A stretch of DNA of 64,000 bases from Margaritifera margaritifera (lineage: Eukaryota > Mollusca > Bivalvia > Unionida > Margaritiferidae): positions 3,583,001-3,647,000 of the forward strand of contig JAQPZY010001569.1 in the NCBI GenBank assembly GCA_029931535.1. The letters run 5' to 3'. Shown in pieces: positions 1-11,300 of this stretch. A program made the translations under genes and the position numbers. Positions within the stretch are counted from its first letter, which is position 1, and every line of letters begins with the position of its first letter. The notes under the pieces were generated by a model. That model was given only the letters and a program-made list of their open reading frames with translations. It was not told the origin of the DNA and did not search any database.

Positions 1-945
1 GTAAATATAAATTGTTGTTTAAAATGGATCTTAGTTCATATGAACATTTTCCACAAATTTTAAATTACATTGAAGATAATCATTAGCCAACTCATGTACT
101 GATTTGTAGACCAGTAAACCCTTTTGAAACTGAGTTCTCTGTTGAAATGGAAGCCACTTAAGGGTTTTAAAAAGATTTGTTGATGGTGCATCCAAATCAG
201 CATCAAGAATAACTCCAGCTGCTCTTTTTGAAATTTCAACAGTCTTTGTTGATTTTCTGTATCACTATTACTCCAGACAGAATAGCAATATTTTAGATGT
301 GGCATGATGTAGGCATTGTAGAATATTTCTCTCTGTTCTTGAGAGAGATAAGATTTTATTCAGTTCAAGAGATAAAGGAGTGAGGTTACTTTTTTAATGA
401 CCTTATCAACTTGCATTTTCCAGCACAATATAATGTCTATCATAATACGAAGTAGTTTTTCATTTTCAGATTGTTCTACATCTATTCCTTTTAGTATAAC
501 TTTGAAGTCATCTTTCTCAGTTTTTACTTTGGCTCGACTACCTATGATCATGGCTTTTGACTTGGCTGTATTTATCTTCATACCATTGTGCTCACACCAG
601 TTAACCAAATCCTGATTTAATTTAGTGCTAAGGTCATGGCCAGTTGATCCAGTGTTATATAATATTGTGTCATCTGCAAACATTTTGGTGGTGGATAGCT
701 CAATGTGATATTGTAAATCATTGATGTACAGCAGAAAGAGTAATGGTCCAAGAACTGATCCTCGTGGAACACCTGACTTTGTGTTTTTTATCTGAAAGCT
801 TATTTAAAATAGAAACTTGGTGTTGCTGCCTTCAAGATAGGATGCAACCAAGTTAAACTTTCATGGTTAACTTGATATATGCCGAGTTTTTCCAGCAGGA
901 TTTTGTGATTGACAAGGACAAAAGCCTTTGTAAGGTCAAGAAACA
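1..945 (-). pseudogene. CR1/Jockey-type LINE reverse transcriptase remnant
   Basis: Reverse transcriptase of a non-LTR retrotransposon, which copies element RNA into DNA at the target site. Reading from 945 down on the minus strand, I see a DLTKAF motif (RT motif A region, with the catalytic Asp first), a GTPRGSVLGPLLFLLYIND-like block near 720-780, the FADDT catalytic box near 680, and the thumb/connection block MPHLKYCYSVWSN near 305. Below 60 the similarity continues out of the window. Reading frames change several times (around 310, 690 and 800) and there are stops, so it is dead. Block order and wording match CR1/Jockey superfamily pol proteins known from molluscs and cnidarians. The clade is inferred; RT identity is secure. 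The endonuclease and 5' end are missing, as in typical 5'-truncated copies. Confidence 0.85.
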
Positions 946-2039
946 CTGTACCTACCAGGTTACATATAAGAGGCCCAAGTAAGCCTGTTTTCGCTCACTA
1001 CGCTGTCATCTACATAATAGCCAAATGCAAGATTAGTTGGACAAGAAATTTGGGTCAGCTGGATGCTTTCTACAGAAATTTCTTCCACTGCTGTTGATTG
1101 CATCCCTCTGCTGGATCAGGGTTGTAGAATAGGCCCAGTGCATCCTCCTGCATGTTGTAAGTGGTCACTGAGTGGAGGCAACCCATTTGCCATGAGTTGT
1201 GCCCCATATCGTTGGAGGAGAGGATTCTGGTAGTTGAGTAGAGGAGAGGTCAGTTTTTTGCCACTCCAATGCAGCTTGCTACTTGGGCCGCAACTTCACC
1301 TAGATGGGTGGTCAGAAGAAACTGGTTTGATCAATTGGCTAGTCATACCAAGCATCGGAGGCAGATTAACTTTCAACGATCTTCATACTTTTAAAGGTCA
1401 TCATTGTGATAAAAGAAATATATTTTTGTGCTTGTACCTTACCAAGGACATGGCCTCTGATGGTGGTGGCATGGGTCAATTGAGTAAAGTTTCTTCTTTG
1501 TTTAAGTATATTACCTTCTGCAGCCCTGATGTGAGAAATTGAAAATGAGCATACATCTCTTGATGAACACCAAAGTAGGTGGGGAGCATAGGTGACAAAA
1601 TAATAGTATTCCATTATGGGAAAATACACCAAACCTTACCTAAAAGTGTGAGACCTAGCCTGAAATTGACCGGGAATAGTTAAATTAGTGGCTCGGAAGA
1701 GGAAACTGTTCCGAGTCAGAACAATTGGACATGATGTCTCATTATTGAATCCAGTGATGAGAATCTAAAGCTAACCAAGTTATCACATTTTGTGATAGCT
1801 AAATCAGTTCAGTGCATGGCTGGAAGGCCAAAGAGTGTAAAACAAACCCACCTAGCTCAGGTTAATTGCTTGTAGAGTGTAGATGCAAAGCTAACTCTGA
1901 TAATCTGCTTTTCTCAAAGTGATTTGTGGAGATACACATTAAGCTATTTCCAGGCAAATCTCTTAACTCCTCTAGAGGAGTCATGCGATGGAGAGATTTA
2001 GATTGTTCTAAATTTCAAAATCTCCTAAAATTGAAGATT
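946..2039. other. No recognisable gene
   Basis: About 1.1 kb between two LINE remnants. Open frames here are short and none shows a recognisable domain. I see no tandem repeat or clear terminal repeat. Confidence 0.6.
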
Positions 2040-4470
2040 GTTATAAACCTTTCACACTCAGAGAACTAGAAGACTCTCTTGATTGAGCTCATGACACTTC
2101 AACAGGATCAGATGATATCCAATGTCAACTTTTAAAACACGTATCTGATATGGCCTGGGTTCTTCCTCCACCAGATAAAACTGGCCACCATGTATAGCCT
2201 ATCATGTGCTGAAAAATGGCGTTAAACCCACAGCAACAACAACAACTAAATATTTCAATACAATTTGGTAAACTGGCAGCATCCAGCAATCTTGGCTTCA
2301 AACAACAAGTGATGCCAGTACCTAAACCTGGAAAGGACCATATCAACCCTTCCAACTATCATCCCATATCACTAACGAGCTGTATTTGCAAAATCATGGA
2401 ATGGATGAAAAATGATAGACTCCTCTGGTATCTTGAGTCCAATAAATTACTGTTAGATGTTCAGTGTTGTTTCAGATACCAGAGAAGGACAATAGACCAT
2501 CTCATCAGACTTAAAGTATTTATTAGCAAAGCTTTCATACAGAAAAAAACTATAGTTGCCATCGTTTTCGACTTGATGAAAGCTTATGACACCACATGGA
2601 AGTATGTTGTAATGAATGACCCATTCAACCTAGGTCTAAGGGGCAACCTTCCTAACATTATATCCAATTTTGGGAAAGAGAGAAATTTCAGAGTTTAGAT
2701 AGGCAGCATTCTTACTGAAAGCTATCCTCAGGATATGGATGTACCTCAAGGCTACATATTGTTAGTCACCCTATTCAACATCAAAATTACCAGCATAGTG
2801 CCTTAACCGAAGAACTCGCTGTCTGTTGTATGTCAACAACTTTTTGATGTCCTATAGATCAAAGAGTCTGCATATACTACTTGTACACCACTGAATATCG
2901 ACTCCAGATAAGCTTAAACAGAGTTCAGAAATAGGCAGAAGAAAAAACGGGTTCAAATTTTCCAAATCAAAAACTACTTGTATACACCTCTTTCACGATG
3001 ACCCAGAACTCTATTTTGATGGTTGCCTTATTCCTGTTGTGGACGTGATCAAATTTATAAGCCTTTCTTTCTAGAGTAAACTAACTTTCTTTCACATTAG
3101 TGGATAATTAATTCAAGGACAAATATTTAAACAGCTCTGGTTTTAATACAAGCCATGACAAACACAGATTGGGGAGCAGTTATATGGGTCATTAGTAAGA
3201 TCCAAAATTGACTATGGCATGATTCTGTACAGATCAGCTTGTAAATCTTACCTGTAAATTCTTCATCCCATACACAATCAGGGCTTGGATTTTTTTTCCT
3301 GGTATCATTTAGAACTTCTTTTAAAAAAAACTGTGTTGAGCCAAATGAACCAGCACTTAACATCAGAAAAACAACATTGGCCCTTCAGAATATTACCAAA
3401 CTATCTTCTAATCCATCTAATTCTGCATACAGTGTAGTATATAGGCTCAACTACCAAATCTCGTATGCTAGAAACGAAATTTGGCACACAAATTCATTCT
3501 TATTTAGAAACTGCAAAAATAAATGCTGGATATACTGACAAATGCTATGTTCCAAAATCACCACTTTGGTTATCAGCGTCCACCCCCCACCCAGCCCCCC
3601 AAAAATATTTGATCTTTGCCAATTCAAAAAGTTCTCGACCAATCCGCCCCTTTTTCAAAGTAAATGCAAAGAAATCGGAGCCCTCTATCATGGTCATACG
3701 GCACTCTATACAGATGGTTCGAAAGATGAAAATAAGGTTGGTGCTGCCATTGCAACACACCATGGCACCATCTCGACCCAGTTTCCAGATAAAGCCTCCA
3801 TTTTTACCGCATAAAGTACAGCCGTACTAGGATCTTTGGGACAACATTTAAACCTTTCAAAGACAGATTTAATCTTTATTTCGGATTCCCTTTCCATATT
3901 TAATGCCTTGCAAAATCTTTAATTTGACAACCTGTTAATATCCCAGATCTCACAGAAATATGATTTGCTCATACAATCTTGAAAAAGTATTCTGTACTGT
4001 TGGCTGAATAGTCACATTAGTATTAAGGGTAATGGAAGTGCAGATAAAGCAGCCAAAGCTGCCCTGCATTCACCTGTTTCCGATTGGAAGATCGCGTATC
4101 CTGACTTCAAATATTATATAAATCGGCATGTTCTATATGCTTAACAAAACAGGTGGAATGAAAATTCCACAAACAAACTTCGTAACATCAAACCCATAAT
4201 TGGAGAGTGACATTCCTCATATAGAAGAAAGGGATGAAATGAAGTGGTATTGTGCCTATTAGGACATACATACCTGACTCGTGCATACCGTCTGAAGGGT
4301 GAACCCCGACCAGAGTGCATACCCTGCCAGTGTCCACCGACAGTGGAACATATTGTTGTCAAGTGTATCAACTTACAGCCAATGAGACATAAGTTTTTTT
4401 GTGTGAATTTGATTAAAGAATGTTATGATTATGTCCCAATTGAGAAAATCTTGCGGGTTTATATAACACA
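2040..4470 (+). pseudogene. I/Nimb-like LINE: RT plus RNase H, degenerate
   Basis: Remnant of a non-LTR retrotransposon pol gene. In order I see: an RT entry block (FTLRELEDSLD, about 2055), the fingers block PVPKPGKD..NPSNYHPISLTS (2312-2372), the motif A region VFDLMKAYDTTWKY (2565-2605), a decayed VPQG block (~2738), then an RNase H domain with ALYTDGSKDENKVGAAI (~3704-3750), an ISDSLS block (~3878) and GNGSADKAAKAAL (~4029). The C-terminal block LLGHTYLTRAYRLKGEP..CIPCQCPPTVEHIVVKC lies at 4256-4360. This last Cys/His block after an RNase H domain is typical of I/Nimb-like elements. Frames change repeatedly and stops are frequent. A SINE tail interrupts it at 2158-2248. Left and right limits are approximate and no endonuclease was found. 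Confidence 0.85.
2158..2248 (+). mobile_element. SINE 3' fragment inside the I-like LINE
   Basis: The block from GGTTCTTCCTCCACCAGAT to GGCGTTAAACCCACAGCAAC matches the 3' half of the full-length SINE at 7769-8014. It ends in a (CAA)n-like tail instead of the ATAAAACCAAACC tail. It sits between two pieces of RT coding sequence, so it inserted after the LINE. The 5' tRNA-like half is absent. Confidence 0.8.
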
Positions 4471-4614
4471 TTTTGACCTTATATTTTTGGGATTTCATAT
4501 TTTTTACCTAATTTATTTTATAGACATTTAACAGAATTTCAACATCTTTACCTTTTACATTTTGCAGTATTTCGTGTTTACATTTATTTAGAAGGGTTTA
4601 TCTTCCTTAAGTTT

Positions 4615-5000
4615 ACTGGACAAGCTGAGCTTGTCAACAATTTGCTACTATATTTCTAATCAGATTATGAACCATCTTTTTAAATAGTCTCATATTATCA
4701 AATTGTTGAATGAGTTTGATTATGAGCAAGATCCATGCATATTAATGGGTATTCTTGGATCAGACTGGCTGAGCTTGTTACCACTCTGGAGACTGAATTC
4801 CAATCAGATTTTGCTCCACCTTAAGCTTACATTACAATTGTCATAAATAGGTTCTATAATAAGTGAGATATGTGCATATTAATGAGATACATTGCATCTG
4901 ATTGGCTGAGATTGTTACCTCCCTAGATTCAGAGACTATATTTCTCATCCATTTTCTATCAAACTTGGTAAATGGGCTTCAATTATGAGCAAGAGACTGT
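4615..5000 (+). repeat. Diverged ~140-bp tandem repeat, about three copies
   Basis: The phrase GGCTGAGCTTGTTACC and its variants recur near 4625, 4768 and 4905, each followed by a block on the theme of CCAATCAGATT and GCATATTAATG. The copies are too diverged for firm borders. Between 5000 and 5225 I see no gene, only AT-rich sequence and a TCCACTTGGGCCTCGAG phrase related to the next repeat. Confidence 0.5.
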
Positions 5001-5224
5001 GGATTTTAATTATGCCTTGATCTTTTGAAAGAATTTCTTATGACGATATAGTAAATAGGTCAAATCAACATCACATAAAGTCGGCGAGATATTTGACATA
5101 GATTGTATTCTTATAATGCTACATAAGCCTGCTTAGTGAAATGGTTAAGTTGTGTAAGCAAGGTGAGTGATATCAAGTCCACTTGGGCCTCGAGCTGAGA
5201 AGAAGTCGTATCAAGATTTTTTTA

Positions 5225-5815
5225 TTTTTATTAATGGTTGTCATATTTGAATCCAGACTGCCGTGATTTTGTATAAATTTGAAAGCCATCATAGTTTAGG
5301 GATGCTTTCTGTCAAATTTGATCAAATTCTGTTTTGTTAAGAAGTTATCATTTAACGGTAGTTTTTGTTTTAGTACCTGCAACCATATTTGATGGCAGAT
5401 CAGCATTATTGATAAAAACTGAAAATCCATCTATGCTAAGATGCTTTCTGTCAAATTGTGTCAAATTCTGTTGAGCGGTTTTGAGAAGTCTTGTAAATGT
5501 TTTTCTATTTTTTAGTAACTGGGGCCAAATTTGATGGCAGATATGCATCGATCAAATATTTTTGAAAGATCTTCATGTCGCGATGCTTTCTGTCAAATTT
5601 GGTCAATTCTGTTGAGTGGACTTTTAGAAGAAGTTGTTTAAAGGTTTTTCTATTGTTAGTAATGGTGGCCATTTCAGATGACAGATCGGCATTCATAGAA
5701 CAAATCTGAAAGACCTTAATGTTAGTGTAGAAAAAGTTGTAGATACCAATAATGTGAATGGCCAACAGATGAAGAACTATATCAAAAGCTCACTTGGCCT
5801 TATGGCCAGGTGAGA
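5225..5815 (+). repeat. ~140-bp dispersed mollusc-type repeat with palindromic end
   Basis: GATGCTTTCTGTCAAATT starts at 5301, 5440 and 5583, a period of about 140 bp. Each copy carries TTTTTCTATT, AGTAATGGTGGCCAT and GGCAGATCGGCAT-type phrases. The block ends at ~5790-5815 with a short palindrome, GGCCTTATGGCCAGGTGAG. That ending closely resembles a very abundant repeat end in bivalve genomes, which is recall from established mollusc repeat biology and was not searched. Open frames here are repeat shadows. Confidence 0.7.
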
Positions 5816-6104
5816 TAAAATAAAATGTTACATTTAATGTTGAAAAAGTTTTAATTTTTTGTAAAGGTGTTGTTATTGATCTCTTGGCAGTTATGGAATG
5901 TTAATGTAAACAGTTGTGTTCAAGAAAAACATGGATTACATGGGACTTGTATAACCTACTTAATTTATCTTGTATGCTTCTCTGACTTAAAACTGGAAAA
6001 TCAATGGCCTCTGTCAAAGCTTTGTTTATATTAAGACTAATTTCACAGTGTATTTGAATTTTAGCTCTACTGTTCATAGACCAGAATAGTTTATGGTGTG
6101 GCAT
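5816..6104. other. No recognisable gene
   Basis: AT-rich single-copy-looking sequence. I see no domain, repeat or RNA gene. Confidence 0.6.
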
Positions 6105-6935
6105 GTTTTCCGTCATCCGTCCATCCATCCTTTAGCACAGGTTTGCTTATTGCTACTCCTCCTAAAGTACTTGGAGCATTGCCATGAAACTTACACACAA
6201 AACCTTATTCCAATGTCTAGTTGGTCCTAAATGAAAATGGTGCAGCTAGATCATCCAACATGGCCATCACAGTGCCATTTTTAAAAAAATCTTGTTATCG
6301 ATACCCCTGAATGGACGTCATATCGACATGGTGTTTTCACTAAAAGACTTCTTCTGATATCTTGTTGTTTCTGAATGAAAAAATGGTACTTATCTGACAT
6401 CCAATACGGACACCATGGCCGCCATTTTGAAAATATTGTTACCACTAATCCGCCTAAACAAAAAGTCATATCAACATGGAGTTTTCACCAAAAGACTTCT
6501 TATGACGTCTAGTTGGTCTAAAGGAGAATTTTGCCAATTTGACCTCCAATATGGCAGCCATGTCATCTTGAAAATCTTATTATCGCTACTCCTCTTACAT
6601 GGATGGTCATATTGACATTGACTTCAAATGATATCTAGTTAGTCTCAATGAGAATGGTGCAGCTCTGACGTCCAATATGGCCACAATGACAGCCAGCTTG
6701 AAAATCTTGTTATCACTATTCCTACTAAATTGAAAGTCATATCAACATGGGATATTCACCAGAAGACTTCTTATAAAGTCTAGCTGGACATAAATGAATT
6801 GGTGCCAATCTGGTGTCAAATATGGCTGCCATGGTGGACATCTTGGAAATCTTGTTATCACTAGTCTTGTCGGATAGATGGTCATATCAATATGGGGTTT
6901 TCACCAAAAGACTTCTTATGAATGTCTAGAACATA
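6105..6935 (+). repeat. ~135-bp tandem repeat, about five copies
   Basis: The block opens with GTCATCCGTCCATCCATCC. It then repeats a unit containing ATGGCCGCCAT, TTGAAAATCTTGTTATC, GGTCATATCAACATGG, TTTTCACCAAAAGACTTC and TCTAGTTGGTC at intervals of about 135 bp (for example TTTTCACCAAAAGACTTC-type phrases near 6343, 6483, 6755 and 6898). One copy has lost that phrase. Inverted copies occur at 7546-8095. It is non-coding. Confidence 0.8.
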
Positions 6936-7329
6936 TATGAAGAAATAGAGATAAACAGTTTTATTTCCCTTTAAATATGTATAATGTATTATGTATTAAA
7001 TATTATGAATTTATAAATTAATGAAGATTACAAATAATCTTAGACTTAGATCTTTTAGATGTGTCTGCCAGTATCCAAATGGTGAATCAAATATATATAT
7101 TTTTCTTGAAAATATGTTATATTACAGAATTAATGTTGAATTATGTCCCCTTGTACAATTATTGTACAAAGTTTTAAATACTGTCACAACTTATAAACTT
7201 AAAATTTAAAAAAAACGAAAAACACAAAACAAACAAAAACATTAATATCCTTGAAATATTGTTTCATGATATGATAAATAAATATATATATATTTTTAAA
7301 TATGTCAAATCTATGTTTGCTCATGCACT
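6936..7329. other. AT-rich spacer
   Basis: Strongly AT-rich stretch between the direct and inverted copies of the ~135-bp repeat. No gene recognised; a 62-codon open frame here has no recognisable motif. Confidence 0.5.
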
Positions 7330-7545
7330 TCAATACTTGCGGAGGGTTCGTCCAACATATTGTATGCCACACTTTTTACAGATTATCAAATAAATAAAAT
7401 TTGATGTTGCATAGTTAGTATCATAATGCATCATAAATGTTTCATAAATAATTTCCGGAAATTCAAGATAAGACTGTTTCTTCTTTATAACTTTTGAGTG
7501 TTGAAACCATGTCTGATATTTTTTGAACACTAACAAGATTTTCAA
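7330..7545 (-). pseudogene. Penelope-like element GIY-YIG endonuclease fragment
   Basis: Seventy-one codons on the minus strand. The C-terminal part reads FIYLIICKKCGIQYVGRTLRKY, which has the shape of the first half of a Penelope-like GIY-YIG nuclease: a YLI strand, a CKKC zinc-binding insertion and a QYVG-x-T strand. In Penelope-like retroelements this endonuclease follows the reverse transcriptase and nicks target DNA. The catalytic Arg/Glu part after YVGRT is missing because the frame closes. The upstream 45 residues are basic and look like the linker before the nuclease. No RT was found nearby. It lies between inverted copies of the ~135-bp repeat. Identification rests on one short motif. 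Confidence 0.6.
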
Positions 7546-8095
7546 CTTAGCCGCTGTGGTGGCTATATTGGATGCAAGGTCAGCACCATTTTCATTTAGG
7601 ACCAGCTAGACATCATAAGAAGCCTTTTAGTGAAAATACCATGTTGATATGACTGTCCATTCAGGTGAAGGAGCGATAACAAAATATTTTCAAGATAGCC
7701 ACTGTGGCAGCTATACTAGATGTCTGTGCAGAACTATTTCATTTAGGACCAACTAGACATCATAAGAGTGGCCCCGGGTGGCGAGTGGTCTAAGGCGCTC
7801 GCCTTTACCGATCACTGCCATCTCATCTCTGTCTGCGTGGTTTCGAGTCTTGGGCTCGGCCAATGTGGTTATGTGAGAAAGCTTGCCAGTAGCTTCCCGT
7901 CGGTAGGTGGTTCTTCCCGGGATTTTCCCGGGTTCTTCCTCCATCAAATATACTGGCCGCCATGTACAGCCTATCATGTGCTGAAAATGGCGTTAAACCC
8001 ATAAAACCAAACCGGACATCATAAGAGGTCTTCTGGTGAAAACCCCCTGTCAATATGACTTTCCATTCAGAAGGAGTAGAAATAACAATTACCCC
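7546..8095 (-). repeat. Inverted copies of the ~135-bp repeat, split by a SINE
   Basis: Reverse-complement versions of the 6105-6935 unit (CATCATAAGAAGCCTTTTAG, CATGTTGATATGACTGTCC, GCGATAACAAAATATTTTC) occupy 7546-7768 and 8015-8095. The SINE at 7769-8014 interrupts the second copy. The pair forms a loose 2-kb inverted arrangement around the AT-rich spacer and the Penelope-like fragment. Confidence 0.75.
7769..8014 (+). mobile_element. Full-length tRNA-Leu-like SINE
   Basis: A 246-bp SINE flanked by a 13-bp direct repeat GACATCATAAGAG (7756-7768 and 8015-8027). The head has an A-box-like GGCGAGTGGTCTAAGGCGC (7780-7798) and a B-box-like GGTTTCGAGTCTTGG near 7840, as in RNA polymerase III promoters; the A-box wording is closest to tRNA-Leu. 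The body holds TTCTTCCCGGGATTTTCCCGGGTTCTTCCTCC, split by a GGGATTTTCCC palindrome, then GGCCGCCATGTA. The tail is GGCGTTAAACCCATAAAACC. Related copies are at 2158-2248 and 30985-31181. It is transcribed in principle from its internal promoter but needs a partner LINE to move. Confidence 0.9.
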
Positions 8096-8097
8096 GA

Positions 8098-8380
8098 TGA
8101 ATTTTCAGTGGTGCATGTTTAGAGACTACATCCATAAATAAGTCAGTCCACACCTGCAAAGATTCATCTACATCCATAAATAAGTCAGTCAACACCCCCA
8201 AATATTAATTTACCTCCATAAATAAGTTAGACCATCCTCCAAAGATTCATCTACCTCCATAAATAAGTGAATCCAAACTCCTAAAGATTCATCTACTTCC
8301 ATATATAAGTCAGTCAACAACCTCAAAAGTTTCATCTACCTTCATAAATAAGTCAGTCCACACCCCCAAAGATTCATCTA
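8098..8380 (+). repeat. ~42-bp minisatellite, left block
   Basis: About six to seven copies of a unit on the pattern TCCATAAATAAGTCAGTCC followed by ACACCCCCAAAGATTCATCTAC. The same unit in the same orientation borders the far end of the 1.5-kb array at 24081-24855. Confidence 0.9.
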
Positions 8381-11300
8381 CATGTAAACTTCCATCATCC
8401 GGACCATTTTTCTAATCTGATCAACACAGAATTGTGCATGCAAGGATACATCATCGAAGCGATGCTTTCAACCACATCTGGAAAAGAAATCGAATGTAAA
8501 CTTCCTATGTGCGGAACAATTTTTTTATTCGATCCGGACAAAATTGGGCATGCAAGGCTATATCATCCGGGCGATGCTTTTGTACCACATCCGGAAAGAA
8601 ATCGAATGTAATTTTTTAATGTGCGGACCAATTTTTTTACCTGATCCAGACCAGATTTTGGATGCAAGGCTACATCATCCGGGCGATGCTTTTTTACCAC
8701 ATCCAGAAAAGAAATCGAACGTAAACTTCCAATGTGCGGACTAATTTTTTTATCTGATCTGGTCAATATTTTGCATGCAAGGCTACATCATCAAGGCGAT
8801 GCTTTTTTACCTCACCCGGAAAGATGTCGAATGTAAACTTCCCATATGCGGATCAATTTCTTTATCTGATCCGGACAAGATTTGGCATGAAAGGCTATAT
8901 CATCCGGATAATGCTTTTTTTACCACATCTGGAAATGAGTCGAAGATAAACTTCCAATGTGCGGACCAATTTTTTGGATCTGATCTGGACAATATTTTGC
9001 ATGCAAGGCTATGTCATCCTGGTGATGCTTTTAACCACACCTGGAAAAGAAATCCCACGTAAACTTCCATCATCCGGAGCATATGTGATAGGGGTGAAAC
9101 CATACACCTGTGCCGCGTATCGATACGATTAAGGATACACAGCCTACGATACGATACATTATCGATTCTCAGTTTAAAGAATAAGAAGGCAAACGACAAA
9201 TATTTATTCATGACTGCTGACGATTAAAGTAACTTATATAGGATAGATATCGTTTTGTATCGATTCTTCATCTCTTGTATCGATACGTATATCGATATGG
9301 CAAAAGTATCAATACATCGATATATCGATGAATCGTTTCACCCCTATATGTGATACACTAGGATCTATCTGTAATACTGAGCTCAGCCTGGAACACATTT
9401 CCCATTCTAGCCAAAAGTAAAAACAGGTTGTGACTTAAGGTAACAAGGGGCCAGCGCACAAAATTCATCCTGTGTTTTTCCACAAAAAAAAAAAAGAAGC
9501 CCAATTTCTACTCTTTTCGGCCTGAGCCTTTGTCATAGCCAAGTGAAGTACGTCGTCTTTCACACCTCTCAGCAGCGGACAGAGCGAGAATCTCTCGGAA
9601 ACGGAAGTTTTTTCTACCCCCATTTCAGGCTAAAGTTGTCAATAATGCCAGGGGAAAAAGCACTATCGTAAGTAGTAGGAGGAAAAGCAGTTCTAACACA
9701 CCCAAAATGTTCCTGCTCCATTCTACGTGGGAGGGGGGTGGGGTAGTTGTATTTGAGTTTGATACATGATACTTAAAATAGCTGACCTATTTGTAATCTT
9801 ACATTTTCTGAGCCATATTTCGGACAAGATTCGGACAAGATTTTGCATAGAAGCCTTCATTGCCCATGCGATGCTTTTAACTAGATCTGGAAAAGGTTTC
9901 GCATGTAAACTTCCATCATCCGGACATTTTTTCTAATCTGATCCACACAAAATTGTGCATGCAAGGATACATCATCGAAGCGATGCTTTCAACCACATCT
10001 GGAAAAGAAATCGAATGTAAACTTCCTATGTGCGGAACAATTTTTTTATTCGATCCGGACAAAATTGGGCATGCAAGGCTATATCATCCGGGCGATGCTT
10101 TTGTACCACATCCGGAAAGAAATCGAATGTAATTTTTTAATGTGCGGACCAATTTTTTTACCTGATCCAGACCAGATTTTGGATGCAAGGCTACATCATC
10201 CGGGCGATGCTTTTTTACCACATCCAGAAAAGAAATCGAACGTAAACTTCCAATGTGCGGACTAATTTTTTTATCTGATCTGGTCAATATTTTGCATGCA
10301 AGGCTACATCATCAAGGCGATGCTTTTTTACCTCACCCGGAAAGATGTCGAATGTAAACTTCCCATATGCGGATCAATTTCTTTATCTGATCCGGACAAG
10401 ATTTGGCATCAAAGGCTATATCATCCGGATAATGCTTTTTTACCACATCTGGAAATGAGTCAAAGATAAACTTCCAATGTGCGGACCAATTTTTTTGATC
10501 TGATCTATACAATATTTTGCATTCAAGGCTATGTCATCCTGCTGATGCTTTTAACCACACCTGGAAAAGAAATCCCACTTAAACTTCCATCATCCGGAGC
10601 ATATGTGATAGGGGTGAAACCATACACCTGTGCCGCGTATCGATACGATTAAGGATACACAGCCTACGATACGATACATTATCGATTCTCAGTTTAAAGA
10701 ATAAGAAGGCAAACGACAAATATTTATTCATGACTGCTGACGATTAAAGTAACTTATATAGGATAGATATCGTTTTGTATCGATTCTTCATCTCTTGTAT
10801 CGATACGTATATCGATATGGCAAAAGTATCAATACATCGATATATCAATGAATCGTTTCACCCCTATATGTGATACACTAGGATCTATCTGTAATACTGA
10901 GCTCAGCCTGGAACACATTTCCCATTCTAGCCAAAAGTAATAACAGGTTGTGACTTAAGGTAACAAGGGGCCAGCGCACAAAATTCATCCTGTGTTTTTC
11001 AAAAAAAAAAAAAAAAAAAAGCCCAATTTCTACTCTTTTCGGCCTGACCCTTTGTCAATGCCAAGTGAAGTACGTCGTCTTTCACACCTCTCAGCAGCGG
11101 ACAGAGCGAGAATCTCTCGGAAACGGAAGCTTTTTCTACCCCCATTTCACGCTAAAGTTGTCAATAATGCCAGGGGAAAAAGCACAATCGTAAGTAGTAG
11201 GAGGAAAAGCAGTTCTAACACACCCAAAATGTTCCTGCTCCATTCTACGTGGGAGGGGGGGTGGGGTAGTTGTATTTGAGTTTGATACATGATACTTAAA

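Noticed and set aside
7769..7860. A possible tRNA-Leu gene
   Set aside because: A-box and B-box are present but the acceptor stem does not close and the sequence continues into a SINE body with target duplications.
8098..8380. Regular short direct repeats resembling a CRISPR array
   Set aside because: Units are contiguous and diverged with no unique spacers, and the DNA is clearly eukaryotic. The same applies to the 38-, 44- and 70-bp repeats.
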